A DNA stretch of 64,000 nt, taken from NCBI RefSeq assembly GCF_021648885.1, contig NZ_JAKJHZ010000003.1, positions 248,001-312,000 of the forward strand, read 5' to 3'. The position numbers were made by a program, and so were the translations under genes. This stretch comes from Nocardioides potassii. GTDB lineage: Bacteria; Actinomycetota; Actinomycetes; Propionibacteriales; Nocardioidaceae. The notes beneath the pieces were generated by a model. It was not told the origin of the DNA. It saw only the letters and a list, made by a program, of their open reading frames with translations, and did not search any database. Shown one piece after another: positions 1 to 8,035 of this stretch; position 1 is the first letter of the stretch; the number at the start of each line of letters is the position of its first letter.

Positions 1-183
1 GGACTGCCGCGTCGTGCCCCGGGCGAGCGTCTCGTCCCCGGTAGCGTGTCCGCGCCCACGGCGGGCCGCACGCGTGACCCCGAAGCCATCCGCCGCCGTC
101 TCCAGGCCCACACCGCGGGTGTCTCCCGCGGTCGCAAGGCAGCCCAAAGTTCCACTCAGCACACGGAAGCAGGCCCCGCATGA
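1..183 (+). CDS. C-terminal tail of sensor histidine kinase (conservon CvnA-like), 5' end outside window
   Basis: Frame 1 is open from the first base to TGA at 181-183. It reads as a proline/arginine-rich tail containing GLPRRAPGE, then [21 protein letters not shown]. This is the usual extreme C-terminus of the large nitrate/nitrite-sensor-type histidine kinases that head actinobacterial conservons (LPxRxPG...LVPG, then an R-rich 'AGvsRGR' helix). No catalytic domain lies in the window, so the identity rests on this tail and on the genes that follow. Its stop codon overlaps the next start as ATGA (180-183), which indicates translational coupling to the roadblock gene. An alternative would be another disordered-tail protein, but the kinase-roadblock-DUF742-GTPase order makes that unlikely. 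Confidence 0.75.
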   Translation, partial: GLPRRAPGERLVPGSVSAPTAGRTRDPEAIRRRLQAHTAGVSRGRKAAQSSTQHTEAGPA

Positions 184-608
184 CGCACGAATCCGCCGCA
201 CAGATCAGCACCGGCGACGACCGCGACCTCGACTGGGTGATGTCGCGATTCGTCGACGACGTACCCGACGCAGCGCACGCCATCCTGGTCTCCGCCGACG
301 GCCTCCTGATGGCCTCGAGCACCAGCATCCCTGGTGAGCGGGCCGAGCAGGTCGCCGCCGTCTCCTCCGGCCTGGCGAGCCTCGCCGTCGGAGCCGCCCG
401 CCTCTTCGAGGGCGGCGCGGTGATGCAGACCATCGTCGAGATGGAGATGGGCTTCCTCATGCTCATGAGCGTCGGTGACGGCTCGAACCTCACCGTCCTC
501 ACGACCGAGGAGGCCGACATCGGCCAGGTCGGCTACGAGATGGCCCTCCTGGTGGACCGCGTGGGACGTACCGTCGAGGCCCAGGCCCGCGTCGGTACGG
601 GCGGCTGA
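180..608 (+). CDS. Roadblock/LC7 domain protein (conservon CvnB-like)
   Basis: 142 aa. The whole protein is one roadblock/LC7 fold: an N-terminal helix ([14 protein letters not shown]), the strand [16 protein letters not shown], a helix with [15 protein letters not shown], and later strands [17 protein letters not shown] and a final [12 protein letters not shown] helix. Roadblock proteins dimerise and act as regulatory partners, often as GAP-like subunits, of small MglA/Cvn-type GTPases. Its start overlaps the stop of the upstream kinase by four bases. It is followed after 14 bases by the DUF742 gene and then the GTPase, the standard conservon order. The likely role is a membrane-proximal regulator linking the kinase to the GTPase. 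Confidence 0.9.
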   Translation: MTHESAAQISTGDDRDLDWVMSRFVDDVPDAAHAILVSADGLLMASSTSIPGERAEQVAAVSSGLASLAVGAARLFEGGAVMQTIVEMEMGFLMLMSVGDGSNLTVLTTEEADIGQVGYEMALLVDRVGRTVEAQARVGTGG

Positions 609-622
609 GCCGGACCAGTGAC

Positions 623-991
623 ATGACGCCGCCGCACGAGCCTGAGGACGAGGTCTACCGACCCCGCCTCATCCGCTCCTACACCATCACCGCAGGTCGC
701 ACGGCCACCAAGGTCGAGCTGGCCATGGAGGCGACCCTTCGTCTCCAGCCGGGTGTCGAGGCGCCGGTGCTCAGCTATCCCGCCGCGCAGGTCCTCGAGG
801 TCTGCGACCGCCGTTCCGTCGCCGAGGTGTCGGCACTGACCAAGATGCCGATCGGCGTCACCCGGGTGCTGCTGGGCGACCTGATCGAGCAGGGCCTGGT
901 CCGCATCCAGGCCACCATCACCGACAACACGTCGACAGATGAGCGTCTCGAGCTCATCGAAAGGACCCTCCGTGGACTTCGAAACTACTAA
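623..991 (+). CDS. DUF742 protein (conservon CvnC-like)
   Basis: 122 aa. Opens with an acidic/aromatic stretch (EPEDEVYRPRLIRSYTITAGRT) and continues as a winged-helix-like region (LSYPAAQVLEVCDRRSVAEVSALTKMPIGVTRVLLGDLIEQGLVRI), characteristic of DUF742. Members are always found between roadblock and GTPase genes in conservons and are thought to bridge them; a DNA-binding role has been suggested from the fold but not shown. The 3' end overlaps the next gene by 20 bases when the GTG start at 972 is used, so production is coupled. Start chosen at ATG 623, the first in-frame start after the roadblock stop. Confidence 0.88.
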   Translation: MTPPHEPEDEVYRPRLIRSYTITAGRTATKVELAMEATLRLQPGVEAPVLSYPAAQVLEVCDRRSVAEVSALTKMPIGVTRVLLGDLIEQGLVRIQATITDNTSTDERLELIERTLRGLRNY

Positions 992-1568
992 GGCACAGCG
1001 CGCGGCTGCGTCGACGAAGATCGTCATCGCCGGCGGCTTCGGCGTCGGCAAGTCGACGCTGGTCGGCGCCGTCTCGGAGATCGACCCGCTGCGCACCGAG
1101 GCGCTCGTCACCAACGAGTCCGAGGGCGTCGACGATCTCGCCGCCGTCCCCACCAAGGCCACCACGACGGTCGCCATGGACTTCGGCCGCCTGACGCTGG
1201 CGGAGGACCTGGTCCTCTACCTCTTCGGCACGCCGGGCCAGCGCCGCTTCTGGTTCATGTGGGACGACCTGTGCCGCGGCGCCATCGGCGCCATCGTGCT
1301 GGTCGACGTGGCCCGCCTCGACGAGTCGTTCTCGCCGCTCGACTACTTCGAGTCCAAGGGCATCCCGTTCATCGTCGCGGTCAACGAGTTCGACGGCGTG
1401 CCGCGCTACCCCGCCGAGGAGATCGCCGCCGCGCTGGCCCTGCCGGCCGAGGTGCCGATCATCAGCCTCGACGCCCGCGACCGCGAGCAGGCCAAGGGTG
1501 CGCTCGTGAAGATCACCGAATACGCCCTGATGCGGCTGCGCGAGCAGCTCACCGTGAATGCGAACTGA
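972..1568 (+). CDS. Small Ras-like GTPase of conservon (CvnD/MglA-like)
   Basis: 198 aa from GTG 972. Walker A/G1 motif GGFGVGKST lies at residues 21-29, the switch region is followed by FGTPGQRRFW (G3-like) and the guanine-specificity motif is VNEFD, an NKxD variant usual in this ATP/GTP-binding family. The GTG at 972 is preceded by AAGGA (961-965) at good spacing; an upstream ATG at 939 lies deep in the previous gene and lacks a ribosome site, so 972 is preferred. Family knowledge: these GTPases complete the kinase-roadblock-DUF742-GTPase membrane complexes, which resemble eukaryotic G-protein relays, in streptomycetes and relatives. No regulator or P450 follows; instead a solute-binding lipoprotein gene begins within 20 bases. 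Confidence 0.9.
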   Translation: MDFETTKAQRAAASTKIVIAGGFGVGKSTLVGAVSEIDPLRTEALVTNESEGVDDLAAVPTKATTTVAMDFGRLTLAEDLVLYLFGTPGQRRFWFMWDDLCRGAIGAIVLVDVARLDESFSPLDYFESKGIPFIVAVNEFDGVPRYPAEEIAAALALPAEVPIISLDARDREQAKGALVKITEYALMRLREQLTVNAN

Positions 1569-1575
1569 GACAGCC

Positions 1576-2385
1576 ATGCGATCCCACCGTCCCCGCACCG
1601 TCCGCGCTGCCGCTGCAGCGCTGTCCTCCGCCGGACTGATGCTCGCCCTCAGTGCCTGCGGTGGCGCCGCCAGCGGCCAGTCCGCCGCGAGCCTCTCGGA
1701 GGTCTCGCTGGTCTTCAAGGGCGCGCTCACCGTCTGCACCGACAGCCCTTACGCCCCGTTCGTCTACGAGGAGAAGGGCAAGCTGGTCGGCTTCGACATC
1801 GACCTGGCCAGGAAGGTCGCCGACAAGCTCAAGGTCGACCTCGACGTGGTCGACGTGCCGTTCGACGACATCACCTCCGGTACGTCGCTCAACACCGACG
1901 CCTGCGACGTCGCGGTCTCGGCGATGACCATCACCGGAGAGCGCGCCCGCGTGCTCGACTTCTCCAGCCCCTACTTCGACGCCAAGCAGGCGCTCATCAC
2001 GCCGCGCGGCTCCGGGCTCGACGAGCTCGCCGAGCTCGGTGGCGCGCGCGTCGGCGTGCAGAAGGACACCACGGGCGAGACGTTCATGAGCGACTTCGCG
2101 CCGGCGACCGCCCAGGTGACGGCGTACGACGACGCCGCCGGCCTGCAGGCCGCGCTCGACTCGGGTGAGATCGACGCCGCGATGCTCGACAACACCGTCT
2201 CCGGCGAGTTCGTCTCCTCCAACCCCAAGCTCAAGCTGGCCCGGGAGTTCGACACCGGTGAGCAGTACGGCATGGCGGTCAAGAAGGACGGCAACGTCCC
2301 GCTGCTGCGCAAGATCAACAGCATCCTCGCCGGCCTCCGCGAGGACGGCACCTACGACAAGATCTACGACAAGTACTTCGGCTGA
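1576..2385 (+). CDS. Family 3 extracellular solute-binding lipoprotein (amino-acid type)
   Basis: 269 aa from ATG 1576; an ATG at 1558 overlapping the GTPase stop is the alternative. A twin-Arg-free lipoprotein signal ends in the lipobox LSAC. The mature part has the family 3 pattern: LTVCTDSPYAPFVYEEKGKLVGFDIDLARKVA, then DVVDVPFDDITSGTSL, then CDVAVSAMTITGERARVLDFSSPYFDAKQALI. These proteins bind amino acids or similar small ligands outside the membrane and normally feed an ABC permease. No permease or ATPase is encoded here; the gene instead sits directly behind the conservon, so it may present a ligand to the sensor or serve a transporter encoded elsewhere. A strong hairpin follows at 2398-2431. 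Confidence 0.88.
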   Translation: MRSHRPRTVRAAAAALSSAGLMLALSACGGAASGQSAASLSEVSLVFKGALTVCTDSPYAPFVYEEKGKLVGFDIDLARKVADKLKVDLDVVDVPFDDITSGTSLNTDACDVAVSAMTITGERARVLDFSSPYFDAKQALITPRGSGLDELAELGGARVGVQKDTTGETFMSDFAPATAQVTAYDDAAGLQAALDSGEIDAAMLDNTVSGEFVSSNPKLKLAREFDTGEQYGMAVKKDGNVPLLRKINSILAGLREDGTYDKIYDKYFG

Positions 2386-2397
2386 CCCATCGGCCCC

Positions 2398-2431
2398 GCA
2401 CGACCCGGCAGGCACCCCTGCCGGGTCGTGC
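2398..2431. terminator. Bidirectional hairpin terminator
   Basis: Perfect 15-base-pair stem (GCACGACCCGGCAGG and its complement) around a 4-base loop, between the convergent solute-binding protein and antiporter genes. There is no T tract, as is common in high-GC actinobacteria. Confidence 0.8.
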
Positions 2432-2446
2432 TGCGTCCGGGGGCGG

Positions 2447-3580
2447 CTACGGCGCGATCGTCAGGAAGAGGAACGACGCCAGCAGGACCAGGTGCACACC
2501 GCCCTGGAGCGGCTTGGCCCGTCCCGGGACGACGGTGAGGATCGCGACGGCCGCGGTCAGCAGCAGCAGCACGGACTGGAGCTGGTTGAGGCCGAGCTCG
2601 AGCGGGCCGTCGAGCCAGATGCTCGCGATCGCGATGGCCGGGATGGTGAGGCCGATGGAGGCCATCGCCGAGCCGAGGGCGAGGTTGAGGCTCACCTGCA
2701 CGCGGTTGCGCGCGGCGGCCCGGACGGCCGCGATCGTCTCGGGCGCGAGCACGAGGAGCGCGATCACCACGCCGACCACGGCCTGCGGGAAGCCGAGCGC
2801 GGCGACCCCGGACTCGATCGCGGGCGACTCGATCTTGGCCAGCCCGACGACGGCCACCAGCGAGACGACGAGCAGGCCGAGGCTGGCCAGCGCGGCGCGG
2901 CCGGTCGGCGGGTCGGCGTGGCCGTCCTCGTCGAGGTCGACCGGCTCGTGCTCGTAGGAGTCGCCCGTCCCGCCCACCAGCGGGGAGTGCTGCGCACCGG
3001 TGACCGGGAGGAAGAAGTCGCGGTGCCGGATGGTCTGCGTGAAGACGAACATGCCGTAGAGCGCGAGGGACGCGATGGCGGCGAACGCCAGCTGGGCGCC
3101 GGTGAACTCCGGACCCGGCTCGGAGGTCGTGACGGACGGGATCACCAGGCACAGCACCGCGAGCGAGATGACGGTCGCCAGCGCGGCCCCGGTGCCCTCG
3201 GGGTTGAAGACCGCGAGGTGGTGCTTGAGCGCGCCGACCAGCAACGAGATGCCGACGATGCCGTTGACGGTGATCATCACCGCGGCGAAGACGGTGTCGC
3301 GGGCCAGCCCGGAGGCGTCCTTGTCCGCGGTCACCATCAGCGTGACGATCAGGCCGACCTCGATGATCGTGACGGCGACCGCGAGCACCAGGGAGCCGTA
3401 CGGCTCACCGACCCGGTGCGCGACCACCTCGGCGTGGTGCACCGCGGCGAGGACCGCGGCGACGAGCAGCACGGCCAGCGCGCCCAGCACGAGCGCGCCC
3501 TCGGGGTGGGCGAACCACGCGGGCACGAGCGCCACGACGGCCAGCAGGGGGGCGACGGTCGTCCACGATGGCCTGTTCAC
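2447..3580 (-). CDS. chaA: Calcium/proton antiporter, ChaA/CaCA family
   Basis: 377 aa, about 11 membrane segments in two homologous halves. The first half has the CaCA alpha-repeat HHAEVVAHRVGEPYGS followed by VTIIEVGLIVTLM; the second has FPQAVVGVVIALLVLAPETIAAVRAA and ALGSAMASIGLTIPAIA. The acidic residues in the ...TIIEVG... and ...APETIA... helices are those expected to carry cation. It exports Ca2+ (or Na+/K+) in exchange for protons. An acidic cytoplasmic loop (VDLDEDGHADPP) separates the halves. Start GTG 3580 is supported by TAGGGT ending 7 bases upstream, a leaderless arrangement. It lies 36 bases behind the alarmone-synthetase gene on the same strand. Confidence 0.88.
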   Translation of the reverse strand: MNRPSWTTVAPLLAVVALVPAWFAHPEGALVLGALAVLLVAAVLAAVHHAEVVAHRVGEPYGSLVLAVAVTIIEVGLIVTLMVTADKDASGLARDTVFAAVMITVNGIVGISLLVGALKHHLAVFNPEGTGAALATVISLAVLCLVIPSVTTSEPGPEFTGAQLAFAAIASLALYGMFVFTQTIRHRDFFLPVTGAQHSPLVGGTGDSYEHEPVDLDEDGHADPPTGRAALASLGLLVVSLVAVVGLAKIESPAIESGVAALGFPQAVVGVVIALLVLAPETIAAVRAAARNRVQVSLNLALGSAMASIGLTIPAIAIASIWLDGPLELGLNQLQSVLLLLTAAVAILTVVPGRAKPLQGGVHLVLLASFLFLTIAP

Positions 3581-3587
3581 ACGGCCA

Positions 3588-3593
3588 ACCCTA
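3588..3593 (-). promoter_or_regulatory. -10 TAGGGT for chaA, leaderless geometry
   Basis: TAGGGT on the minus strand ends 7 bases before GTG 3580, so transcription should start at or next to the start codon; no Shine-Dalgarno sequence is present. Confidence 0.6.
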
Positions 3594-3616
3594 TTGACCC
3601 TCCCTGAGACTGCCTC

Positions 3617-4627
3617 TCAGTTCTCGGGCGTGGTCAGCTTCTCCAGCCGCGCCCGCAGGAGTGGGACACGGTGGCTGTTGCCCTCGAGAGTGACGTACTG
3701 CTCGCCGAAGATCGCGAGGAGCGCGTCGTCGAGGCGTCGTACGGCGCCCGCGGGGTAGCGGTAGCCCATGCGGCGGATCACCGCGTCGGCGTCGACCGAG
3801 GTGAGCAGGCCGGCGAGGTCGTCGATCGTGTCGATGCCGAGCTCGGTGAGCAGGCCCGCGATCCAGTCGTAGTGGTCGGTGTGCGACCACCCGGCGTCGC
3901 TGTAGTGGCCGGCGAGGAACGTCGCGAGGTCCTGCCCGGCGATGTGGCCGTCCTCCGCGTCCGTCGCGCTGCCGGGCGCAGCCGCCTGGATCCGCTCGCG
4001 GATCGTGGCGAACTCGCGGTCGGCGAGCTCGATCAGGCCCGCGGCCAGGGTGAAGCGACGGTCGAGGTCCGCGGCCGCGTCCTCGGGCACGTTGCCCTTG
4101 TAGCGGATGTCGTGCTCGAACTCCGCCCACGCGTGCTGGAGGACGGTCCGCACCTGCACGCTCGCGCGGTGCCCCTCGAGCGTCGGCAGCCCTGCCCCGG
4201 GCCGGGTCTCGACGAGGAGGTGCCGGCTGGCATAGCCGAACCGGCCCGACCGCGCGGTCTCCTCGCCCAGGTCGCGGTCGTCGAGCAGCGTGAGCTCGTC
4301 GTCGAGGACCTCCGCCACCGCGGCGACGTCGCTGTGCACGTAGGTGATGACGCGGACGCCGACCTGGTCGGTGATCTGCGTGAGCGGGTCGGGGTAGAGC
4401 GGGCGCCCGTCCTCGGTGCGGTTCGCCTTGGCGGCGAAGGAGGCGACGCTCTTCGTCCGGCCGGTGACGCTGAGGTAGTCGATCCCCGCGTCGTCGAGCA
4501 GCACCTGGATGAGCGCGACGTAGGCCTGGGTCGCGGCGACCAGCTGGGGCTGCAGCGCGGCGTAGGCGCGTACGGCCTCGCGCACCGGCTCGGTGTCGGC
4601 CCGCTCCCCAGCACTGCCCTCGCTCAT
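3617..4627 (-). CDS. RelA/SpoT-domain (p)ppGpp synthetase, SAS-like
   Basis: 336 aa. The first ~230 residues are a RelA/SpoT synthetase domain: YLSVTGRTKSVASFAAK, DQVGVRVITYVHSDVAAV, FGYASRHLLVE and the strong QVRTVLQHAWAEFEHDIRYK signature. No N-terminal HD hydrolase and no TGS/ACT domains, so it is a stand-alone synthetase that moves pyrophosphate from ATP to GDP/GTP. It is longer than typical small alarmone synthetases because of a ~100-residue C-terminal part (TFLAGHYSDAGWSHTDHYDWIAGLLTELGI...) of unknown role. Start ATG 4627 has CAGGCT ending 6 bases upstream. A chromosomal Rel elsewhere is assumed but not visible. Confidence 0.85.
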   Translation of the reverse strand: MSEGSAGERADTEPVREAVRAYAALQPQLVAATQAYVALIQVLLDDAGIDYLSVTGRTKSVASFAAKANRTEDGRPLYPDPLTQITDQVGVRVITYVHSDVAAVAEVLDDELTLLDDRDLGEETARSGRFGYASRHLLVETRPGAGLPTLEGHRASVQVRTVLQHAWAEFEHDIRYKGNVPEDAAADLDRRFTLAAGLIELADREFATIRERIQAAAPGSATDAEDGHIAGQDLATFLAGHYSDAGWSHTDHYDWIAGLLTELGIDTIDDLAGLLTSVDADAVIRRMGYRYPAGAVRRLDDALLAIFGEQYVTLEGNSHRVPLLRARLEKLTTPEN

Positions 4628-4633
4628 GGCCGC

Positions 4634-4639
4634 AGCCTG
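4634..4639 (-). promoter_or_regulatory. -10-like CAGGCT for RelA/SpoT-domain gene
   Basis: CAGGCT on the minus strand ends 6 bases before ATG 4627, the same spacing as the TAGGCT boxes elsewhere in the window; first base deviates from consensus. Confidence 0.4.
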
Positions 4640-4702
4640 CCAGAGCCGACCGACCGCCACGACCCCGAACCGCACCTGACGGGGGAGCGGGCCGGGCGTC
4701 GC

Positions 4703-4708
4703 TATCGT
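4703..4708 (+). promoter_or_regulatory. -10 TATCGT before lipoprotein gene
   Basis: TATCGT is followed by CGGAGGACC and ATG 4718. The same box (TACCGT, CGGAGGACC, ATG) precedes the lipoprotein gene at 37049, so the two genes share an upstream signature. Confidence 0.5.
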
Positions 4709-4717
4709 CGGAGGACC

Positions 4718-5317
4718 ATGAGCACCATGAGCACTCGGACCCGCACGACGCGCACCCGTTCGCGAGCCGCCGCCTCCGCGGCGCTGGCCGCCGCCCTCTG
4801 CCTCGGCCTCGCCGCCTGCAGCGGCGACGACGCCGGCGACGGGGGTGACACCGCGACCGACCCGGACGCGACGAGCGGCACGCCGACGCCGACCGAGGAC
4901 TCCTCGACCCCCAGCGAGACGACGCCCGAACCCGATCCGGGTACCGCCGAGACGGTGCAGGTGATCGGCTCCGCCGGGGTCACCGAGGCGACGATGGTGC
5001 ACGCGACCGAGGTCGGTGGTTCGGCCTCGACCCTGGCCTTCGCCCTCGACACCGACCAGGCGGTCTCGGACTTCACCGGGCAGTTCGACCCGTCGTTCGC
5101 AGGCGCGCTCGGCGCGGCCATCGGGGCCGAGTCCGCGCTCGCGCCCGCCTCGACGCCGTACGGCGCCACGGTGGCGGTGGGCTGCGACGCACCGAGGTCG
5201 GTGGCGATCGACGCCGGCGAGGCCGGCTTCGAGGTCGTGCCCAAGCTGCCCAAGGCCACCGTGCAGTGCTTGGCGCCGATGACCTACGTCGTCGTCTTCA
5301 CCGTCCCAGACGCCTGA
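4718..5317 (+). CDS. Predicted lipoprotein of unknown function
   Basis: 199 aa. An Arg/Thr-rich n-region, hydrophobic AALAAALCLGLAAC with lipobox LAAC, then a long Thr/Pro/Asp/Ser linker (TATDPDATSGTPTPTEDSS...) typical of surface lipoproteins that pass through peptidoglycan. The C-terminal ~120 residues form a small domain with two cysteines (VGCDAPRS, TVQCLAPM) that may form a disulfide. I do not recognise the domain. Two in-frame ATG codons (4718, 4727) are possible; GGAGGA is 2 bases from the first and 11 from the second. The gene is divergent from the alarmone synthetase and convergent with the glycosidase gene, with 24 bases between the stops. Confidence 0.75.
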   Translation: MSTMSTRTRTTRTRSRAAASAALAAALCLGLAACSGDDAGDGGDTATDPDATSGTPTPTEDSSTPSETTPEPDPGTAETVQVIGSAGVTEATMVHATEVGGSASTLAFALDTDQAVSDFTGQFDPSFAGALGAAIGAESALAPASTPYGATVAVGCDAPRSVAIDAGEAGFEVVPKLPKATVQCLAPMTYVVVFTVPDA

Positions 5318-5341
5318 GGACCGGGTCGGCGCCGTCCACCG

Positions 5342-6721
5342 TCAGGGCGCGGGCGACGGCGTCGTCGGCGTGACGGTCGGCGTCGGGGTGGGCGTGGGCA
5401 CCGGGGTCAGGTTGATGACGGGCGGGAGCTCACCGGCGTACATCAGGCCGAAGGCGTTGGCGACCTTGCGCTCGCCGCCGTCGGACGGCTCGTTGACGAT
5501 GCCCATCGCGCCGCTGCCGGTGCGGGTGTACATCGCCGACGACCCGCCGCCGTCGAGGTTGATGGCGTTCTCGACGCCGAGCGCGGTCATGAAGTCGGCG
5601 AGCTCGACCATCGTGTAGCCGCGGCTGGTGGTGGAGCGGCCGTCGACGACGAGGATGTAGAGCTTGCGACCGTCGGCGTCGATCCCGACAGCAGTGCGCG
5701 GGTGGGCGATCGTGTTGTTGATGACGGTGCGCACGCCGTTGACCAGGAGGGGCCGGTCGCCGCTGATCGCGGCGGTCGGGCGCCCGCCCTCGATCCTCTT
5801 GGCGAGGGTGACCTTCTGGCCCTTCCTCAGCGACTTCAGCTGGGCCGCGGCCGACCCGGCGCCGATGATCACGCGGTCCTTGGAGCGGATCTTGAGGCCG
5901 TTGGAGAGCGTCGGCTTGTTGGAGACGACGCGGTTCTTGCGGAGGACCACCTCACGGGCGCGCTTCTTGCCGTCGGTGACCAGGTAGCCCTTGGTGCGGT
6001 TGAACTCGTGGGTGAAGATGCCGATGCGGCCCTTGGGCACGATCGGGTGGTTGAAGCCGTTGACGATCAGGCCGGGCCGCTGGCGCAGGCGGTACTGGAC
6101 GCTGATCGGGTTGATGTGCGGGCCCGAGCCGTCGAACCACAGCGTGGAGTTCACGCCGGGGATCCAGCCGTCGCGCGACCCGGTGAGGATGCCCTCCGCC
6201 GGGTCGACGGTGACGCCGAGCGGGCCGTCCGTGCGGCCGATGTCGAAGAAGTCGCCATTGACCGCGGTCAGGGCGTTGTTCCACCGGCCGAGCTGGCTGA
6301 CCGTGCGACGGGTGGTGACGAAGCTGCCCGTGAGCGGGCCGAAGCTGAGGTTGGGCGCGTCGAGGTTCACCGTCACCAGGTTGATCTTCACCTGGCCGAC
6401 CGGCTGGCGGCCGTCGATCTGGTCCCACTCGCGCAGCGTCACGCCGGGCGCGATCTCGTACGCCGTCTCGTTGGCGACGACCGCGGCCTTCCCGCGCCTG
6501 TTGACCGGCGGGCCGACCACGATCCCGGGCTTGCCGTCGGACGTCTGGTTGCGCCCGCGGTAGCCGCTCGTGCCACCCGCGGCGGGGAATCCCTCCCGGG
6601 CCGAGACGCCGTCGCGGTCGGCAGCGACCGAGGGGCCGACGCCCGACCCGATCGCGAGGCCCGCGACGAGCACACCGGCCGTCGCGAAGGTCAGGGCAGG
6701 GCGGCGGGGAAGGAGAGACAC
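5342..6721 (-). CDS. Secreted phosphodiester glycosidase family (NAGPA-type) protein
   Basis: 459 aa from GTG 6721, which has GGAG four bases upstream; longer readings to 6862 run into the neighbouring methyltransferase promoter. A Sec signal (PALTFATAGVLVAGLAIGSGVGPSVAA) is followed by a linker and the catalytic domain: INLVTVNLDAPNLSFGPL, TAVNGDFFDIGRTDGPLGV, AISGDRPLLVNGV, HPRTAVGIDADGRKLYILVVDGR, VELADFMTALGVENAINLDGGGSSAMY. The NGDFF and NLDGGGSS motifs are hallmarks of the phosphodiester glycosidase/NAGPA domain, which removes sugar caps from phosphodiesters; in bacteria, exopolysaccharide or wall-polymer remodelling is the likely setting. The C-terminus is a Pro-Thr repeat (TPVPTPTPTPTVTPTTP), perhaps wall-spanning. 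Confidence 0.87.
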   Translation of the reverse strand: MSLLPRRPALTFATAGVLVAGLAIGSGVGPSVAADRDGVSAREGFPAAGGTSGYRGRNQTSDGKPGIVVGPPVNRRGKAAVVANETAYEIAPGVTLREWDQIDGRQPVGQVKINLVTVNLDAPNLSFGPLTGSFVTTRRTVSQLGRWNNALTAVNGDFFDIGRTDGPLGVTVDPAEGILTGSRDGWIPGVNSTLWFDGSGPHINPISVQYRLRQRPGLIVNGFNHPIVPKGRIGIFTHEFNRTKGYLVTDGKKRAREVVLRKNRVVSNKPTLSNGLKIRSKDRVIIGAGSAAAQLKSLRKGQKVTLAKRIEGGRPTAAISGDRPLLVNGVRTVINNTIAHPRTAVGIDADGRKLYILVVDGRSTTSRGYTMVELADFMTALGVENAINLDGGGSSAMYTRTGSGAMGIVNEPSDGGERKVANAFGLMYAGELPPVINLTPVPTPTPTPTVTPTTPSPAP

Positions 6722-6809
6722 GCGCTCCAGAGTAAAGGACGAGGTGGGACTGGTGGGAAAATTGGGAACAGCGCCTCCGCTGCCCCCGCGGTGGACCGCC
6801 ACCCCACCG

Positions 6810-6815
6810 TAGGCT
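6810..6815 (+). promoter_or_regulatory. -10 TAGGCT for DNA methyltransferase gene, leaderless geometry
   Basis: TAGGCT ends 6 bases before GTG 6822; no ribosome site in between. Confidence 0.6.
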
Positions 6816-6821
6816 GCCGCC

Positions 6822-7991
6822 GTGCCCGCCGAGCCCTGGAACACCTTCCACGCCGGCGACAACCTCGACGTCCTGCCTCGGCTCGCGCCCGGCTCGGTCG
6901 ACCTCGTCTACACCGATCCGCCCTACAACACCGGCAACGACTTCGTCTACGCCGATCGCTTCCGCGACCACGCCGCGTGGACGGCGATGATGCGACCACG
7001 GCTGGTCGCCATGCGCGAGGTGCTCGCGCCGCACGGCGCCGTCTTCGTCAGCATCGACGACAACGAGGTCGCCCACCTGCGCCTGCTCATGGACGAGGTC
7101 TTCGGCGAGACCAACTTCCTCGCGCAGATCGTGGTCAACCTCAACCCCAAGGGTCGCCAGCTCGGTCGTGGGTTCGCGACGAGCCACGAGTACGTCCTCG
7201 CGTACGCCCGGCACCTTCCCTCCTGCGTGGTCGAGGGCAGCTCGACCGAGGCCGTCGACGAGGCGGACTTCCCGCTGACCTCGGCGGACGGTCGGCGCTT
7301 CCGCTACCTGCCGCTGCGCAACACCAACAAGAAGTTCAACCCGGTGACCGCGCCGACCCTCCACTTCGAGCTGTACGGCGACCCGGTGACGGGCCGCGTC
7401 GCCACGACGCCGTTCGACGGCGGCCGCCCGCTCACGCCGGTCTTCGGCGACGGCAGGCCGGCGGTGTGGCGCTGGTCGCGACCGCTGGTCGACGAGCGGC
7501 CCGACGACCTGGAGTGCCGGGTGATCCGCGGCCGGAGCGGTGAACGGGTCGACATCTTCCAGCGCGACTGGCTCGAGCGTGAGGGCGGCCGCCGCAAGAA
7601 GCTGCGGACCATCTGGCTCGCCGAGGAGATCGGCTCGACGGACACCGCCGTGGCCGAGCTCAAGGCGCTCGTCGGCCACGTCTTCGAGTCGCCCAAGCCC
7701 ACCGGCCTCGTCCGACGGATCCTCTCGACCGTCCCCGACGACGCCGTCGTGCTCGACCCGTTCGCCGGCAGTGGCACGACCGGGCACGCCGTCGCCCTCG
7801 CCAATGCCGCCGACGGCGGCACCCGCCGCTGCATCAGCATCAACTCCGCCGAGCCGACCCGTGAGGGGTCCAACGCCCACCTCGCCGGCCTCGCCACCGT
7901 CGCTGACATCACCCGCGCCCGCCTCGCCGCCGTCGCCGAGCAGCTCGGCGGGGGGCTCGAGGTGGTGCTGGAGTCACCGGACATCCGGTGA
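6822..7991 (+). CDS. Solitary beta-class DNA methyltransferase (type III Mod-like)
   Basis: 389 aa. Motif IV (TDPPYNTGND) comes first at about residues 34-42 and the AdoMet-binding motif I (VVLDPFAGSGTTGHAV) near the C-terminus, the order of beta-class amino-methyltransferases acting on N6-adenine or N4-cytosine. The FGETNFLAQIVV and SHEYVLAYAR blocks and the FESPKPTGLVRRIL segment match Mod subunits of type III systems. No restriction subunit is adjacent, so it is an orphan, acting in epigenetic marking or as a remnant of a restriction system. The stop codon lies inside a palindrome (7973-7992), with a second copy 62 bases further on. Start GTG 6822 is set by TAGGCT six bases upstream. Confidence 0.88.
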   Translation: MPAEPWNTFHAGDNLDVLPRLAPGSVDLVYTDPPYNTGNDFVYADRFRDHAAWTAMMRPRLVAMREVLAPHGAVFVSIDDNEVAHLRLLMDEVFGETNFLAQIVVNLNPKGRQLGRGFATSHEYVLAYARHLPSCVVEGSSTEAVDEADFPLTSADGRRFRYLPLRNTNKKFNPVTAPTLHFELYGDPVTGRVATTPFDGGRPLTPVFGDGRPAVWRWSRPLVDERPDDLECRVIRGRSGERVDIFQRDWLEREGGRRKKLRTIWLAEEIGSTDTAVAELKALVGHVFESPKPTGLVRRILSTVPDDAVVLDPFAGSGTTGHAVALANAADGGTRRCISINSAEPTREGSNAHLAGLATVADITRARLAAVAEQLGGGLEVVLESPDIR

Positions 7992-7992
7992 C
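7973..7992. repeat. Palindrome, copy 1 (GTCACCGGA CA TCCGGTGAC)
   Basis: Nine-base arms GTCACCGGA/TCCGGTGAC around CA. It contains the last codons and the stop of the methyltransferase gene. A near-identical palindrome lies at 8036-8053, centre to centre 62 bases. Confidence 0.75.
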
Positions 7993-8035
7993 CACCATGG
8001 TTGGTAGCCCAGATCTCGGCCACGAACCGTAGGAC

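Noticed and set aside
2165..3607. Other long opposite-strand frames rich in Arg, Asp, Glu and Gly (for example 2165-3607, 5702-7543, 55103-56878, 57765-59399)
   Set aside because: Low-complexity composition, no domains, and full overlap with genes that have recognisable motifs.
6822..7991. Complete type III restriction-modification system
   Set aside because: Only the methyltransferase is present; no Res helicase-nuclease gene on either side.
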